DNA from: a virus
Length of the DNA stretch: 24,760 nucleotides
Direction: 5' to 3' (one strand)
Virus record (IMG/VR): IMGVR_UViG_3300037102_000002
Coordinates: 1 to 24,760 of that record
A model generated the notes under the pieces. It searched no databases, had not been told where the DNA came from, and was given only the letters and a program-made list of their open reading frames with translations. Below, piece by piece: positions 5,943 to 12,384 of the stretch. Within the stretch, counting starts at the first letter, position 1. Every line of letters begins with the position of its first letter. The position numbers and the translations under genes were made by a program.

Positions 5943-6008
5943 GGGGCCGTGGGAGACAGTCGGGGCTAGGCCAACCTCGGCAGCCGTTCGACTCGGTAGG
6001 CTCCACCA
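5943..6008 (+). ncRNA. Structured leader RNA with tRNA-like 3' half
   Basis: This 66-base element starts at the predicted transcription start and ends in CCACCA. Its ends pair as an acceptor-like stem (GGGGCC with GGCTCC, one G-U). Near the 3' end, GCCG-TTCGACT-CGGT is a T-arm with a canonical 7-base TTCRANY loop. CGGGG/CCTCG can form an anticodon-like stem with a 9-base loop. There is no room for a D-arm, so this is not a standard tRNA. An alternative fold pairs AGTCGGG with TTCGACT plus an inner GGCT/AGCC stem, under the same closing stem. It ends 5 bases before the AAAGGAG site of the next gene. It may be a decayed tRNA, a regulatory leader, or a novel tRNA-like RNA. Confidence 0.4.
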
Positions 6009-6026
6009 ATTTCAAAGGAGACTCAC

Positions 6027-6122
6027 ATGCTCTACGTCCTCATGGCACCAACCGCAATCGCATTTATCCTTGCAGGCACAATCGAAATGATCGCTGCTCT
6101 CTGGCCGGAGACGAACCTCTAA
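6027..6122 (+). CDS. 31-residue single-pass membrane peptide
   Basis: The gene encodes 31 residues. A strong AAAGGAG (6014-6020) sits 6 bases before the ATG. The peptide is almost entirely one hydrophobic segment (MLYVLMAPTAIAFILAG, then IEMIAALW) with a short PETNL tail. Its size resembles small phage membrane peptides, including holin-like or superinfection-exclusion peptides, but nothing specifies which. The stop overlaps the next start (TAATG), so it is translationally coupled to the ribbon-helix-helix gene. It is the first gene of the promoter-driven islet. Confidence 0.65.
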   Translation: MLYVLMAPTAIAFILAGTIEMIAALWPETNL

Positions 6123-6361
6123 TGCGTAAAGTCGGCATCCCCGTCACAATCCGCATCGACGAATCCTGTCTCGCTATTGCGACCAAGCTGGCGAAAAAAC
6201 AGGGAACGACGATACGCGGGTATCTGCGCGGAACGCTTGAGACTGCCCTGCGGGGAAACGCAATCTTTGTTCACAATGTAACACCGCAACAGGCCGCAGA
6301 GTTGACGGCGGAGTTTGAGCGCATCTTCGGTGGCGCGGGAAGGATCACGGAGGCGAAGTGA
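6122..6361 (+). CDS. Ribbon-helix-helix (Arc/MetJ-like) DNA-binding protein
   Basis: The protein has 79 residues. VGIPVTIRIDESCLAIA followed by TKLAKKQGTTIRGYLRGTLE has the strand-helix-helix pattern of Arc/MetJ-type regulators: a short basic beta strand, then two helices. The C-terminal 35 residues (VTPQQAAELTAEFERIFGG) are an extra helix of unknown purpose. The start overlaps the stop of the membrane peptide (TAATG), and its stop overlaps the next ATG (TGATG). Longer versions of this frame that run back through the leader are unlikely. It may regulate its own promoter at 5906-5934; that is inference. Confidence 0.7.
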   Translation: MRKVGIPVTIRIDESCLAIATKLAKKQGTTIRGYLRGTLETALRGNAIFVHNVTPQQAAELTAEFERIFGGAGRITEAK

Positions 6362-6633
6362 TGACAATGCCGATCAATAGCGACACCTCTATCGCTGACG
6401 AATTTGCCGAAGTATACAAGTCAAGACTGCTATTTTCCCTAATACCTGGGAGAAAATTCAAAGGCGATTGGTACTGGAAAAATGAAGATGGACGCTGGAT
6501 AATAGACAATCCACGCATGAGGATGGAACTAAAAGAATTTATCGGCAATAGGCAGTCTCCGCACATGCACATTGCGGGCATTGAGTTCCTTATAAAAACC
6601 AACCAGGAAATCCACGTCAAGAGAATCCAATAA
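6361..6633 (+). CDS. Hypothetical protein, AT-richer than its neighbours
   Basis: The protein has 90 residues and I do not recognise it. The N-terminal third is acidic (DTSIADEFAEVYKS). A FKGDWYWKNEDGRWIIDN stretch in the middle looks like a small beta fold, and the C-terminus ends IHVKRIQ. The gene is visibly AT-richer and uses more ATA, AAA and AAT codons than the flanking structural genes, which suggests separate acquisition. It is coupled on both sides (TGATG before, TAATG after). It has no link to virion structure, so I treat it as islet cargo. Confidence 0.6.
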   Translation: MTMPINSDTSIADEFAEVYKSRLLFSLIPGRKFKGDWYWKNEDGRWIIDNPRMRMELKEFIGNRQSPHMHIAGIEFLIKTNQEIHVKRIQ

Positions 6634-6926
6634 TGCCGATTCCCCTTCTCATCCTTAGTGATTCTGTAACCTCAACCTCTGGCCTCGGTCGCATCACGCG
6701 CGACCTTGCCCTGCGTCTAGCATCTTGCGGCATTCGTGGCGTTCAACTCGATATGCAGTATTACCACTACGGGAGCGCATCACACCGGCTTGCTCCGCCA
6801 GAATCAGGGGCAGCGCAACGGCACCAGGCTGACGCCGACCGCGCTTACTTTGAGAAAAAGTGGGGATTCCGCGTTGACTCTCTCGAATATGGACATCGAC
6901 CAGCAGACCCAAACTTTCGAGGATAG
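6633..6926 (+). pseudogene. Collapsed glycosyltransferase relic (N- and C-terminal pieces joined)
   Basis: The frame encodes 97 residues. The first 28 read LLILSDSVTSTSGLGRITRD followed by LALRLA. This is the start of phage glycosyltransferases that bind a nucleotide-sugar (SDSPTSTSGLGRITRDLA-type N-terminus), which are normally several hundred residues long. From about residue 39 the sequence changes to QYYHYGSASHRLAP and then ADADRAYFEKKWGFRVD, resembling the C-terminal end of GT2-type enzymes (H.GS...., then NR.YF..KWG). The catalytic middle is missing. The simplest reading is an internal deletion that fused the head of one glycosyltransferase to the tail of the same or an adjacent one. 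The family resemblance is from memory. The product is unlikely to be active. Confidence 0.5.
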
Positions 6927-6996
6927 AGTAACTATCTTGATTCATGCTCGCGATATCCCTGTTGCGTTGAAAATCGAAGACTCACGCGGTCGCTGA
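6889..6996 (+). CDS. Possible 35-residue peptide
   Basis: An ATG at 6889 opens 35 codons, overlapping the end of the glycosyltransferase relic in another frame. The product has an alternating strand-like segment (RVTILIHARDIPVALKIEDS). No ribosome binding site is visible. It may be the tail of a deleted gene instead of an expressed peptide. Confidence 0.25.
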   Translation: MDIDQQTQTFEDRVTILIHARDIPVALKIEDSRGR

Positions 6997-7022
6997 AAAA
7001 GTCAGTGTGCTAATCTTTTCTT

Positions 7023-8516
7023 GTGCCACTGACTTCCAAAGGCCGTGTTATCGCCGCCGCAATGTCCCGCGAGTACGGGGATAAGCGCGGAAAGTCAGTC
7101 TTCTACGCCAGTCGCAACGCGCACAAGATCAGCGGCGTTGACCCCGAATCAAGCAAAGACGCATCTCCCCCGCAACGCCTGAGCTACTACGCCAGCCTGC
7201 TCCCCGGCAAGGAAAACCAGTTTGAGACTCCCGGCGAGGGCTATCGGATATACAAAAACGTGCCGATTGCGCGTACCGGATCGCAGCAGTATCTTGGCCG
7301 TGAAATTAAGAAAAACCCCGGATACAAGCCCGAATGGGGCATCGAAGATGATGAGATGGTCACGGTCTACCGCCCCATCGAAGAGGTCACTGAACCGGAA
7401 ACACTCGCATCGTTTGAGGGCAAGTCTGTTCTTGACGAACATCCTGCCGATCCGCAAATTCTGGTTGATGCGCTTGATGAATATGAAGGCGTGAGTAAGG
7501 GGCATGGGCAGAATGTCCGTATCGGAGAAAAGATTACCGAGGGCGAGTTCGCAGGCGAGACTCCGCTGCTCGCCGATCTTCACGTCAAGCATCCCGATCT
7601 GAATGTCAAGGTCGATAACGGAGTGCGCGATGTGTCGTGCGCCTATACGTTCCGACTCGGCAAAGATGAAGCAGGCCGCTACATTATGACGCAGATTCGG
7701 GGCAATCACATTGCCATCGTTCCGAAAGGACGGGCGGGGTCTGACGTTGGAATCAAGGACGCAAAACCGGAGTCTGATACTATTCTCGTAATAAGGAGAA
7801 CCACCATGTCGAACCGAATTCTCGTTGCACTCGGACTTCAGGCAGCTATCAAGGACGCAAGTCCAGAGGATGCAGCCAAGATGGTTGACGCTCTCAAGGA
7901 CGCGGACGAAGAGAGTAAGAAGGAAGAGCGCGAAGCCAAGGAAGCTAAAGACAAGGCTGCGCGGGATGCTGCGGCGCGTGACGCCGAAGACGAGCAAGAG
8001 ACGGCGGAAGAGAAGAAAGAGCGTCTCGAAAAGCGCAAGGCTGCGAAGGACAAAGCGGCCAAGGACAAGGCAAAGGACGAGTTCGGTGACGACGAGATGA
8101 CGGATGCCGAGAAGGAAGAGGAAGAGGAGCGCGAGAAGAAAGAGGCCAAAGACAAGGCCGCTCGTGACGCTGAGGGCGCGATTGTTCTTCCGCCCGACGA
8201 ACACTCCAAGTCCGACTTCTCCACCGGCGACGCCGCCGACCTGCTCAAGATGCTCAAGCCCGTTGTGGCTCGCTCTGGCAATAAGGGAGCGAAGGATGCC
8301 TACGTCAAGCTCAACAAGCAGATTGGCGACCTTGCATCCGGCGTGAAGGATGGTGCGCCCGATCCGTTCGTCATGTTGACCCGCATTGCTCCCGAAGGCG
8401 GCATCGGAGACAGCGATCCAGAGCCTGCAATGTTCACGTTCTTCAACGGCAAGTCCTACGCCGATGGACTGAAGGCGTATAACGATTATCGGGTCGCTCG
8501 CGCGGCCCGTAAGTAA
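7023..8516 (+). CDS. Prohead protease (DUF2213) fused to scaffold
   Basis: The protein has 497 residues from a GTG start. Residues 1-40 (YGDKRGKSVFYASRNAHKIS) form a small motif common in front of phage prohead proteins, which is why I kept the GTG and not a later ATG. Residues 80-240 match DUF2213: PIARTGSQQYLGREI, YRPIEEVTEPETLASFEGKS, DEHPAD with candidate catalytic His140, and VRDVSCAYTF with candidate Ser205, as in other His/Ser prohead proteases. From about residue 262 the protein becomes a very charged Lys/Glu/Ala/Asp helix (to about 385), then a compact C-terminal domain, typical of scaffolds. No ribosome binding site precedes the GTG, but TAATCT lies 6 bases upstream. A nested start at 7806 gives scaffold alone. 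Confidence 0.88.
   Translation: MPLTSKGRVIAAAMSREYGDKRGKSVFYASRNAHKISGVDPESSKDASPPQRLSYYASLLPGKENQFETPGEGYRIYKNVPIARTGSQQYLGREIKKNPGYKPEWGIEDDEMVTVYRPIEEVTEPETLASFEGKSVLDEHPADPQILVDALDEYEGVSKGHGQNVRIGEKITEGEFAGETPLLADLHVKHPDLNVKVDNGVRDVSCAYTFRLGKDEAGRYIMTQIRGNHIAIVPKGRAGSDVGIKDAKPESDTILVIRRTTMSNRILVALGLQAAIKDASPEDAAKMVDALKDADEESKKEEREAKEAKDKAARDAAARDAEDEQETAEEKKERLEKRKAAKDKAAKDKAKDEFGDDEMTDAEKEEEEEREKKEAKDKAARDAEGAIVLPPDEHSKSDFSTGDAADLLKMLKPVVARSGNKGAKDAYVKLNKQIGDLASGVKDGAPDPFVMLTRIAPEGGIGDSDPEPAMFTFFNGKSYADGLKAYNDYRVARAARK
7806..8516 (+). CDS. Nested in-frame scaffold protein
   Basis: An internal ATG at 7806, codon 262 of the protease ORF, has a strong AAGGAG about 7 bases upstream. The same ribosome binding site block (AAGGAGAACCA) precedes the cement gene at 8534. 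The 236-residue product starts MSNRILVALGLQAAI and contains the charged helical region and C-terminal domain without the protease. This is the lambda C/Nu3 arrangement: full-length protease-scaffold plus more abundant free scaffold around which the capsid assembles. Abundance is inferred from the better ribosome binding site. A DUF2213 domain that ends naturally before this point supports the separation. Confidence 0.8.
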   Translation: MSNRILVALGLQAAIKDASPEDAAKMVDALKDADEESKKEEREAKEAKDKAARDAAARDAEDEQETAEEKKERLEKRKAAKDKAAKDKAKDEFGDDEMTDAEKEEEEEREKKEAKDKAARDAEGAIVLPPDEHSKSDFSTGDAADLLKMLKPVVARSGNKGAKDAYVKLNKQIGDLASGVKDGAPDPFVMLTRIAPEGGIGDSDPEPAMFTFFNGKSYADGLKAYNDYRVARAARK

Positions 8517-8533
8517 GCACAAGGAGAACCATC

Positions 8534-9118
8534 ATGCCTGCAAGCATCATTCCGGTAACTGGACTTATCCTCGGCCCCATCGGGTCGATCTCGCAGACCG
8601 ACTTCCCGATCACTACGCCCCGCCTCATCAATCCGACGGATACGCTGGTGCCGAACTTCGGCGATGCGCTTGTGTTGAACTCGAACAATACCTATTCGTC
8701 CGTGGCGCAGTACATCTCGGTCGATTCGAGTTCTGTGACCGAGACAACGCCCATTGCATTCGCCCAGGCCAACGTCAAGACGAACACCTACTACCCGACG
8801 AATGGCAGCGGCACGGGAACTATTGCCAACAGCGGCAACTATCCCGCCGGTTCCGAAGCGGACGCTCTGACGCGCGGCACAATTAACGTGGCAGTTCCCT
8901 ACGGAACTCCCGCCGGTGCCGGTGCTGGAGTGTACATCCGCACGGCGACCAGTGAAAGCTATCCGAATAGCTGGATTGGCGCTATCGAGGGTTCGCCCCT
9001 GACCGGGAATGTGCTGATGACGAACGGGGTTGTCTTCAAGACCGGAATCCTTTCGACCGATTCAGCGACCGGGCAGATTACCGCGCAGGTCACAATTCTC
9101 AACCGCCTGATCCCGTAA
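8534..9118 (+). CDS. Structural cement / capsid decoration protein
   Basis: The protein has 194 residues. It is beta-rich, with low charge and high Thr, Ser, Asn and Gly, and lies directly between the scaffold and the major capsid protein. Segments such as DALVLNSNNTYSSVAQYI, FKTGILSTDSATGQITAQ and INVAVPYGTPAGAGAGVYI fit the DUF2190/gp24-type cement proteins that stabilise expanded capsids. It has a strong AAGGAG ribosome binding site. Position and composition carry most of the assignment, since there is no catalytic motif to check. Confidence 0.75.
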   Translation: MPASIIPVTGLILGPIGSISQTDFPITTPRLINPTDTLVPNFGDALVLNSNNTYSSVAQYISVDSSSVTETTPIAFAQANVKTNTYYPTNGSGTGTIANSGNYPAGSEADALTRGTINVAVPYGTPAGAGAGVYIRTATSESYPNSWIGAIEGSPLTGNVLMTNGVVFKTGILSTDSATGQITAQVTILNRLIP

Positions 9119-9133
9119 CACTGGAGCCAAACG

Positions 9134-10234
9134 ATGAACTCGAACGAACTGTACCTCTCGACACCACGCCGCGCCATTATCGACCCTGAGACGGAAGCAC
9201 TTGCCAAGTCTCCAACGTATTTGCGGAACCTCTACAAACTCCGCATGAATGGGGCGCAGTCGCTGGGCGTCAAGGACGCATCATCGACCGGGCAAATCTT
9301 CCTCCAATCGCAACTCAACAAGCCCGATCCTCGGCTGCACATGCCGCTGGAAGGGCATACCTGGTTCCGTGACGTTCCGCTGATGAATGGCGGCGGGTGG
9401 GTTGACACCGAGACGGCTGAGTTCGTCGATGTGTTCTCGCCGAACACGGACGGCACGGGAGCAGCGTCGAATGACATCGGCGTTGTGAATTTCAACCGTT
9501 CGCAGGATGTCTACCCGACCTACGCATGGCAGCGTTCGATCCGCATTCCGCTGGTCGAATCGCTCCGTTTGGCGCAGGCCAACAAGTCGCCGAATGACAT
9601 CCTGGACAAGGCCGTGCGAACGGACTGGAACAAGACCCTCGACCGGCGCGTCTATCTTGGACGTGAAGCGAATCAGGGGCTGCTCAACAGTGTTTTACCT
9701 GGAGTTAGCAATACGGCCTCTGGCACGGTGTCAACGGGCGGATGGCTAGGAACGAATACTACTCCCCTTGCCATCGTGCAAGATTTTCAGACCACGGCGA
9801 AAATTGCATGGGCTGCATCTGGCAATGCTCTCGATTCCATCCCGGATCGTTTCCTTGTTCCCGGTTCTCGCTGGGATGCATTGCTTCAGCCGATGGTTCT
9901 TCCTCTCGGTTCCAATCTAGGCACAGTACCAGCATTCACGACAATCCTCGATTGGATCAAGGCTCGTTACTTCGGTATCAGCATCAACGGGAAGACTCCA
10001 GAGATTGTTCCTCTCCCGTCTTGGGCTGAGACTATAGGAACTGGAAACACCGCGCAGTTGACGGCCTACGTCTTCAACGATGACTTCCTGAACTTCGGCA
10101 TCTTGCAGGACATACAGCGCATGGGCGGCCCATTGAGCTTGCAGGACGGCGCGTTCGTCGCCACCTACATCGCCAACACCGGCATTGTCCGCGTATACCG
10201 GCCCACGACACTCGTTTACCGATACGGAATTTAA
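9134..10234 (+). CDS. Major capsid protein (DUF2184 family)
   Basis: The protein has 366 residues. It shows the DUF2184 pattern: GHTWFRDVPLMNGGGW, VYPTYAWQRSIRIPLVESLR with LAQANKSPNDILDKAVR, the capsid-like RVYLGREANQGLLN, and a late VYRPTTLVYRYGI ending. The HK97-type fold in this family builds the icosahedral shell. A TGGAG ribosome binding site precedes the ATG. A strong terminator follows its stop, the usual way to isolate high capsid expression. It is preceded by the cement and scaffold genes. Confidence 0.92.
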   Translation: MNSNELYLSTPRRAIIDPETEALAKSPTYLRNLYKLRMNGAQSLGVKDASSTGQIFLQSQLNKPDPRLHMPLEGHTWFRDVPLMNGGGWVDTETAEFVDVFSPNTDGTGAASNDIGVVNFNRSQDVYPTYAWQRSIRIPLVESLRLAQANKSPNDILDKAVRTDWNKTLDRRVYLGREANQGLLNSVLPGVSNTASGTVSTGGWLGTNTTPLAIVQDFQTTAKIAWAASGNALDSIPDRFLVPGSRWDALLQPMVLPLGSNLGTVPAFTTILDWIKARYFGISINGKTPEIVPLPSWAETIGTGNTAQLTAYVFNDDFLNFGILQDIQRMGGPLSLQDGAFVATYIANTGIVRVYRPTTLVYRYGI

Positions 10235-10255
10235 CCGCGTACCACCTTTCCTTCG

Positions 10256-10285
10256 GGGCAGGGGCCAATGCCTCTGCCCTCTTTT
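10256..10285 (+). terminator. Terminator after the capsid gene
   Basis: GGGCAGGGGC (10256-10265), loop CAAT and GCCTCTGCCC (10270-10279) form a 10-bp stem with one G-U pair. TCTTTT follows. It lies between the major capsid gene and the first neck gene, so it should reduce read-through into the neck and tail genes. Confidence 0.85.
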
Positions 10286-10298
10286 CTAGGAGTCATCA

Positions 10299-11066
10299 AT
10301 GCCATCCTTCCCCACACAGAACATCGACCAGTTCTACATGACGATCTATGGGGGATATGGCTACGATGGGTGCGACGTTGGAGGGTTTGGCATACCGGGA
10401 TGGTGCCAGTGCAACGCCTTTCTGGGGTTGGCATCTGGTGTCCCTACAGGTACGAATCCCCCCTACACGGTAAATGACTTTCTGGGCATCTATCCCAAAT
10501 TCTTCGGTGCGCCCGCGCTTATCTCTGCCACTCTCACATCGGGATCGCCGATTATCACTGTGGACTCGACCGCAACGGGACTCTCCGTCGGTCAGTTGGT
10601 GACGTGTCAAGGGCTGAATGATGGGACGGTAATCAAGTCAGTAACTATGCCGGAAATCACAGTATCATCGAACGCTACGGCATCTAGAGCAACCACGATT
10701 GCGGTGTACGAGGCGCAACTGGTTCCACTTGCAGTGATGCAGCTCTATCTCAATATCGCCATTGTTTCCATCATGCAATCGCGCTGGCGTGAGCAGTGGG
10801 AACTTGGCATGGCTCTCTACATCGCGCATTATCTGACGCTCTATTGCCAGACTGAAGGCAATCAGCAGAGTACGGCGAATCAGATTGTGGCGAATAGCTT
10901 GCAGGCCGGTATCACCATCTCGCAGGGCGCTGACGGGGTTTCTCAAGGATTGCAGGTGCTTACGAAGCTGGAGAACTGGGCGGCATGGACGCTGACTCAA
11001 TACGGTGTGCAACTTGCGACAATAGCGCGTGTTGTGGGCGCCGGCCCCGCGTATTTCAGACGATAG
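10299..11066 (+). CDS. Head-tail connector (DUF4054-like) with inserted beta domain
   Basis: The protein has 255 residues. PYTVNDFLGIYPKFFG (55-70) and LVPLAVMQLYLNIAIVSIMQ (141-160), followed by WELGMALYIAHYLTLYCQ, match the helical DUF4054-like connector family that binds the portal. Between them, residues 75-130 form a separate beta domain: SGSPIITVDSTATGLSVGQL, then GLNDGTVIKSV, then ITVSSNATAS. This pattern is seen as a small repeated surface domain in secreted and phage proteins. The first 50 residues are Gly/Tyr/Cys-rich. A TAGGAG site precedes the ATG. The connector role is inferred from family and place. Confidence 0.75.
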   Translation: MPSFPTQNIDQFYMTIYGGYGYDGCDVGGFGIPGWCQCNAFLGLASGVPTGTNPPYTVNDFLGIYPKFFGAPALISATLTSGSPIITVDSTATGLSVGQLVTCQGLNDGTVIKSVTMPEITVSSNATASRATTIAVYEAQLVPLAVMQLYLNIAIVSIMQSRWREQWELGMALYIAHYLTLYCQTEGNQQSTANQIVANSLQAGITISQGADGVSQGLQVLTKLENWAAWTLTQYGVQLATIARVVGAGPAYFRR

Positions 11067-11075
11067 GAGGGCGTG

Positions 11076-11276
11076 ATGGCAAACGTAAGCACAATCGAAG
11101 TTCACGTCAATGGAGTTTTGGAAACTCAAAGGAATGACGCGCTTTATGCTTTGCAGTCGCTTGTCGAATACGTGAATACAGTTCACCTTCTACCGCCAGA
11201 GTTGAGAAAGACAGACTGGACGTTGGAAGAGTGTCTCAAGGGCGCACGTGAGATGCGCGAATATAAGGCGGCATGA
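11076..11276 (+). CDS. Small neck-region protein, unknown
   Basis: The protein has 66 residues. AGGAGG (11065-11070) is 5 bases before the ATG at 11076; the GTG at 11073 is too close to it. The product is short and acidic-helical (VLETQRNDALYALQSLVEYV, then WTLEECLKGAREMREYK). I do not recognise a family. It lies between two neck genes, and its stop overlaps the next start (ATGA). A small chaperone or an accessory neck protein is possible, but unproven. Confidence 0.6.
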   Translation: MANVSTIEVHVNGVLETQRNDALYALQSLVEYVNTVHLLPPELRKTDWTLEECLKGAREMREYKAA

Positions 11277-12016
11277 TGCAGGTTTCCTACAGCAGCGACG
11301 GTCCCGGCATGAAAGAGATTCATGCGGGCATCGCTGCGCTGAATGGTGCGGATGCGCTGGTCGGCATCCCAGAGGGAGATGATCGGCAGGACGCGTTGAA
11401 GCTACGCGCAATGGCAATGGCATTGTCGAAGAAAGGGACTCTGACGAAGAAGGCCCGCAAGTTCCTCCGCGCCGCGCAGAATCCCATCTCGAACGCAGAA
11501 CTGCTATTCATCTTCTCCAATGGAAGTCCGTTGCGCGGGCAACCGCCGCGCGTTGTTATCGAGGCTGCAATCGAGGCCGATCCGACGAAGGATTTGATTG
11601 CAAAGGAACTTGCGGCGGCTTCAGTCTGCGCGTTGAATGGCGACGAATCGGGCATGATGGAGCATCTTGACCGCGCTGGTCAGATTGGCGAGAGCGCATC
11701 GAAGGCTTGGTTTACCAACTCTCGCAATGGATGGTTGCCGAACATGCCATCGACTATCAGCGCAAAGGGCAGCGAAACACCCGGCATCGACACGGGTCAG
11801 ATGCGGCGAGCGATCACACATATTACCGAGACTGGCGGCGGAGTACATGAGGGGAACCTTGCCGAACAGGAACGCGACGGCGGAGTAGAGGAATCTTCCG
11901 CTCAGGTTGCAGAGGGGGCCGAGGCCGGAAATGAGACTGTAGGCGAGGGAGTAGAAGCCGGAGCCGAAACCGCTGGGGAAACTCTTGAAGGTATCGCGGA
12001 GGTCGCTGCACTCTAA
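11273..12016 (+). CDS. Neck/tail-completion protein (HK97 gp10-like)
   Basis: The protein has 247 residues. VGIPEGDDRQDALKLRAMAM, NAELLFIFSNGSPLRGQP-type, NGWLPNMPSTISAKGSETPG and IDTGQMRRAITHI follow the gp10-like neck pattern: a short substrate-like N-terminus, an NxELxxxxxxGS motif, and a late PGIDTGQMRRAI. The last 50 residues are a Glu/Gly/Ala-rich low-complexity tail (VEAGAETAGETLEGIAEV) that is not part of the usual fold. Start and stop are both coupled to neighbours (ATGA, TAATG). It probably completes the head-to-tail joint. Confidence 0.7.
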   Translation: MMQVSYSSDGPGMKEIHAGIAALNGADALVGIPEGDDRQDALKLRAMAMALSKKGTLTKKARKFLRAAQNPISNAELLFIFSNGSPLRGQPPRVVIEAAIEADPTKDLIAKELAAASVCALNGDESGMMEHLDRAGQIGESASKAWFTNSRNGWLPNMPSTISAKGSETPGIDTGQMRRAITHITETGGGVHEGNLAEQERDGGVEESSAQVAEGAEAGNETVGEGVEAGAETAGETLEGIAEVAAL

Positions 12017-12384
12017 TGCCTACCCTCTCACTCACGCGCGTGGCAAATAGCCCAGCATTCGCGCAGGCGTACACGGTCAATCGCTCAACAGGTAGCTTCC
12101 AGCAGGGCGGCTATGTTTCGGTCACGACTGCGATTCCATTCTGGGGCATCATTCAACCGGCCACAGAAGAGGACTTGCTACAGGTTCCTGAAGGCGACCG
12201 AGCAACCGGCATGATGGGATTTATTTCTGAGTTTCCGATGTACAAGACTCGTGCAGAAGGAACCACATCGGGTATTGGCGACACGATTACATGGGATGGG
12301 CAGTTGTACCGCGTCGTGGCAGTCACGAAATGGAAGGACTTTGGGTTCAACAAGGCCATAGCAGCGAGGTTGAGCGGTGAGTAG
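12016..12384 (+). CDS. Head closure / neck adaptor protein
   Basis: The protein has 122 residues. The C-terminal DTITWDGQLYRVVAVTKWKD followed by FGFNKAIAARL matches the usual end of small beta-barrel head-closure adaptors (G..Y.V..V.dw..yGf). The N-terminal half has an IPFWGIIQPATEEDLLQVPE strand. It starts on a TAATG overlap, and its stop lies 8 bases past the next GTG start. The position between the gp10-like protein and the tail-terminator-like protein is standard. Confidence 0.7.
   Translation: MPTLSLTRVANSPAFAQAYTVNRSTGSFQQGGYVSVTTAIPFWGIIQPATEEDLLQVPEGDRATGMMGFISEFPMYKTRAEGTTSGIGDTITWDGQLYRVVAVTKWKDFGFNKAIAARLSGE

Noticed and set aside
5943-6008. Calling 5943-6008 a standard functional tRNA
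   Set aside because: There is no D-arm, the anticodon-like loop is 9 bases, and an alternative hairpin competes with the T-arm. Only a tRNA-like label is supportable.
5900-6361. Longer version of the ribbon-helix-helix ORF running through the promoter and leader
   Set aside because: The extension is Arg/Gly/His-rich translation of a structured leader. A coupled ATG at 6122 after the 31-residue peptide explains the start better.
7149-8522. 457-residue leftward ORF opposite the protease/scaffold
   Set aside because: It is the antisense of a strongly biased Lys/Glu/Ala coding region, giving Leu/Phe-rich nonsense. It has no plausible domain, and the + strand gene is clear.
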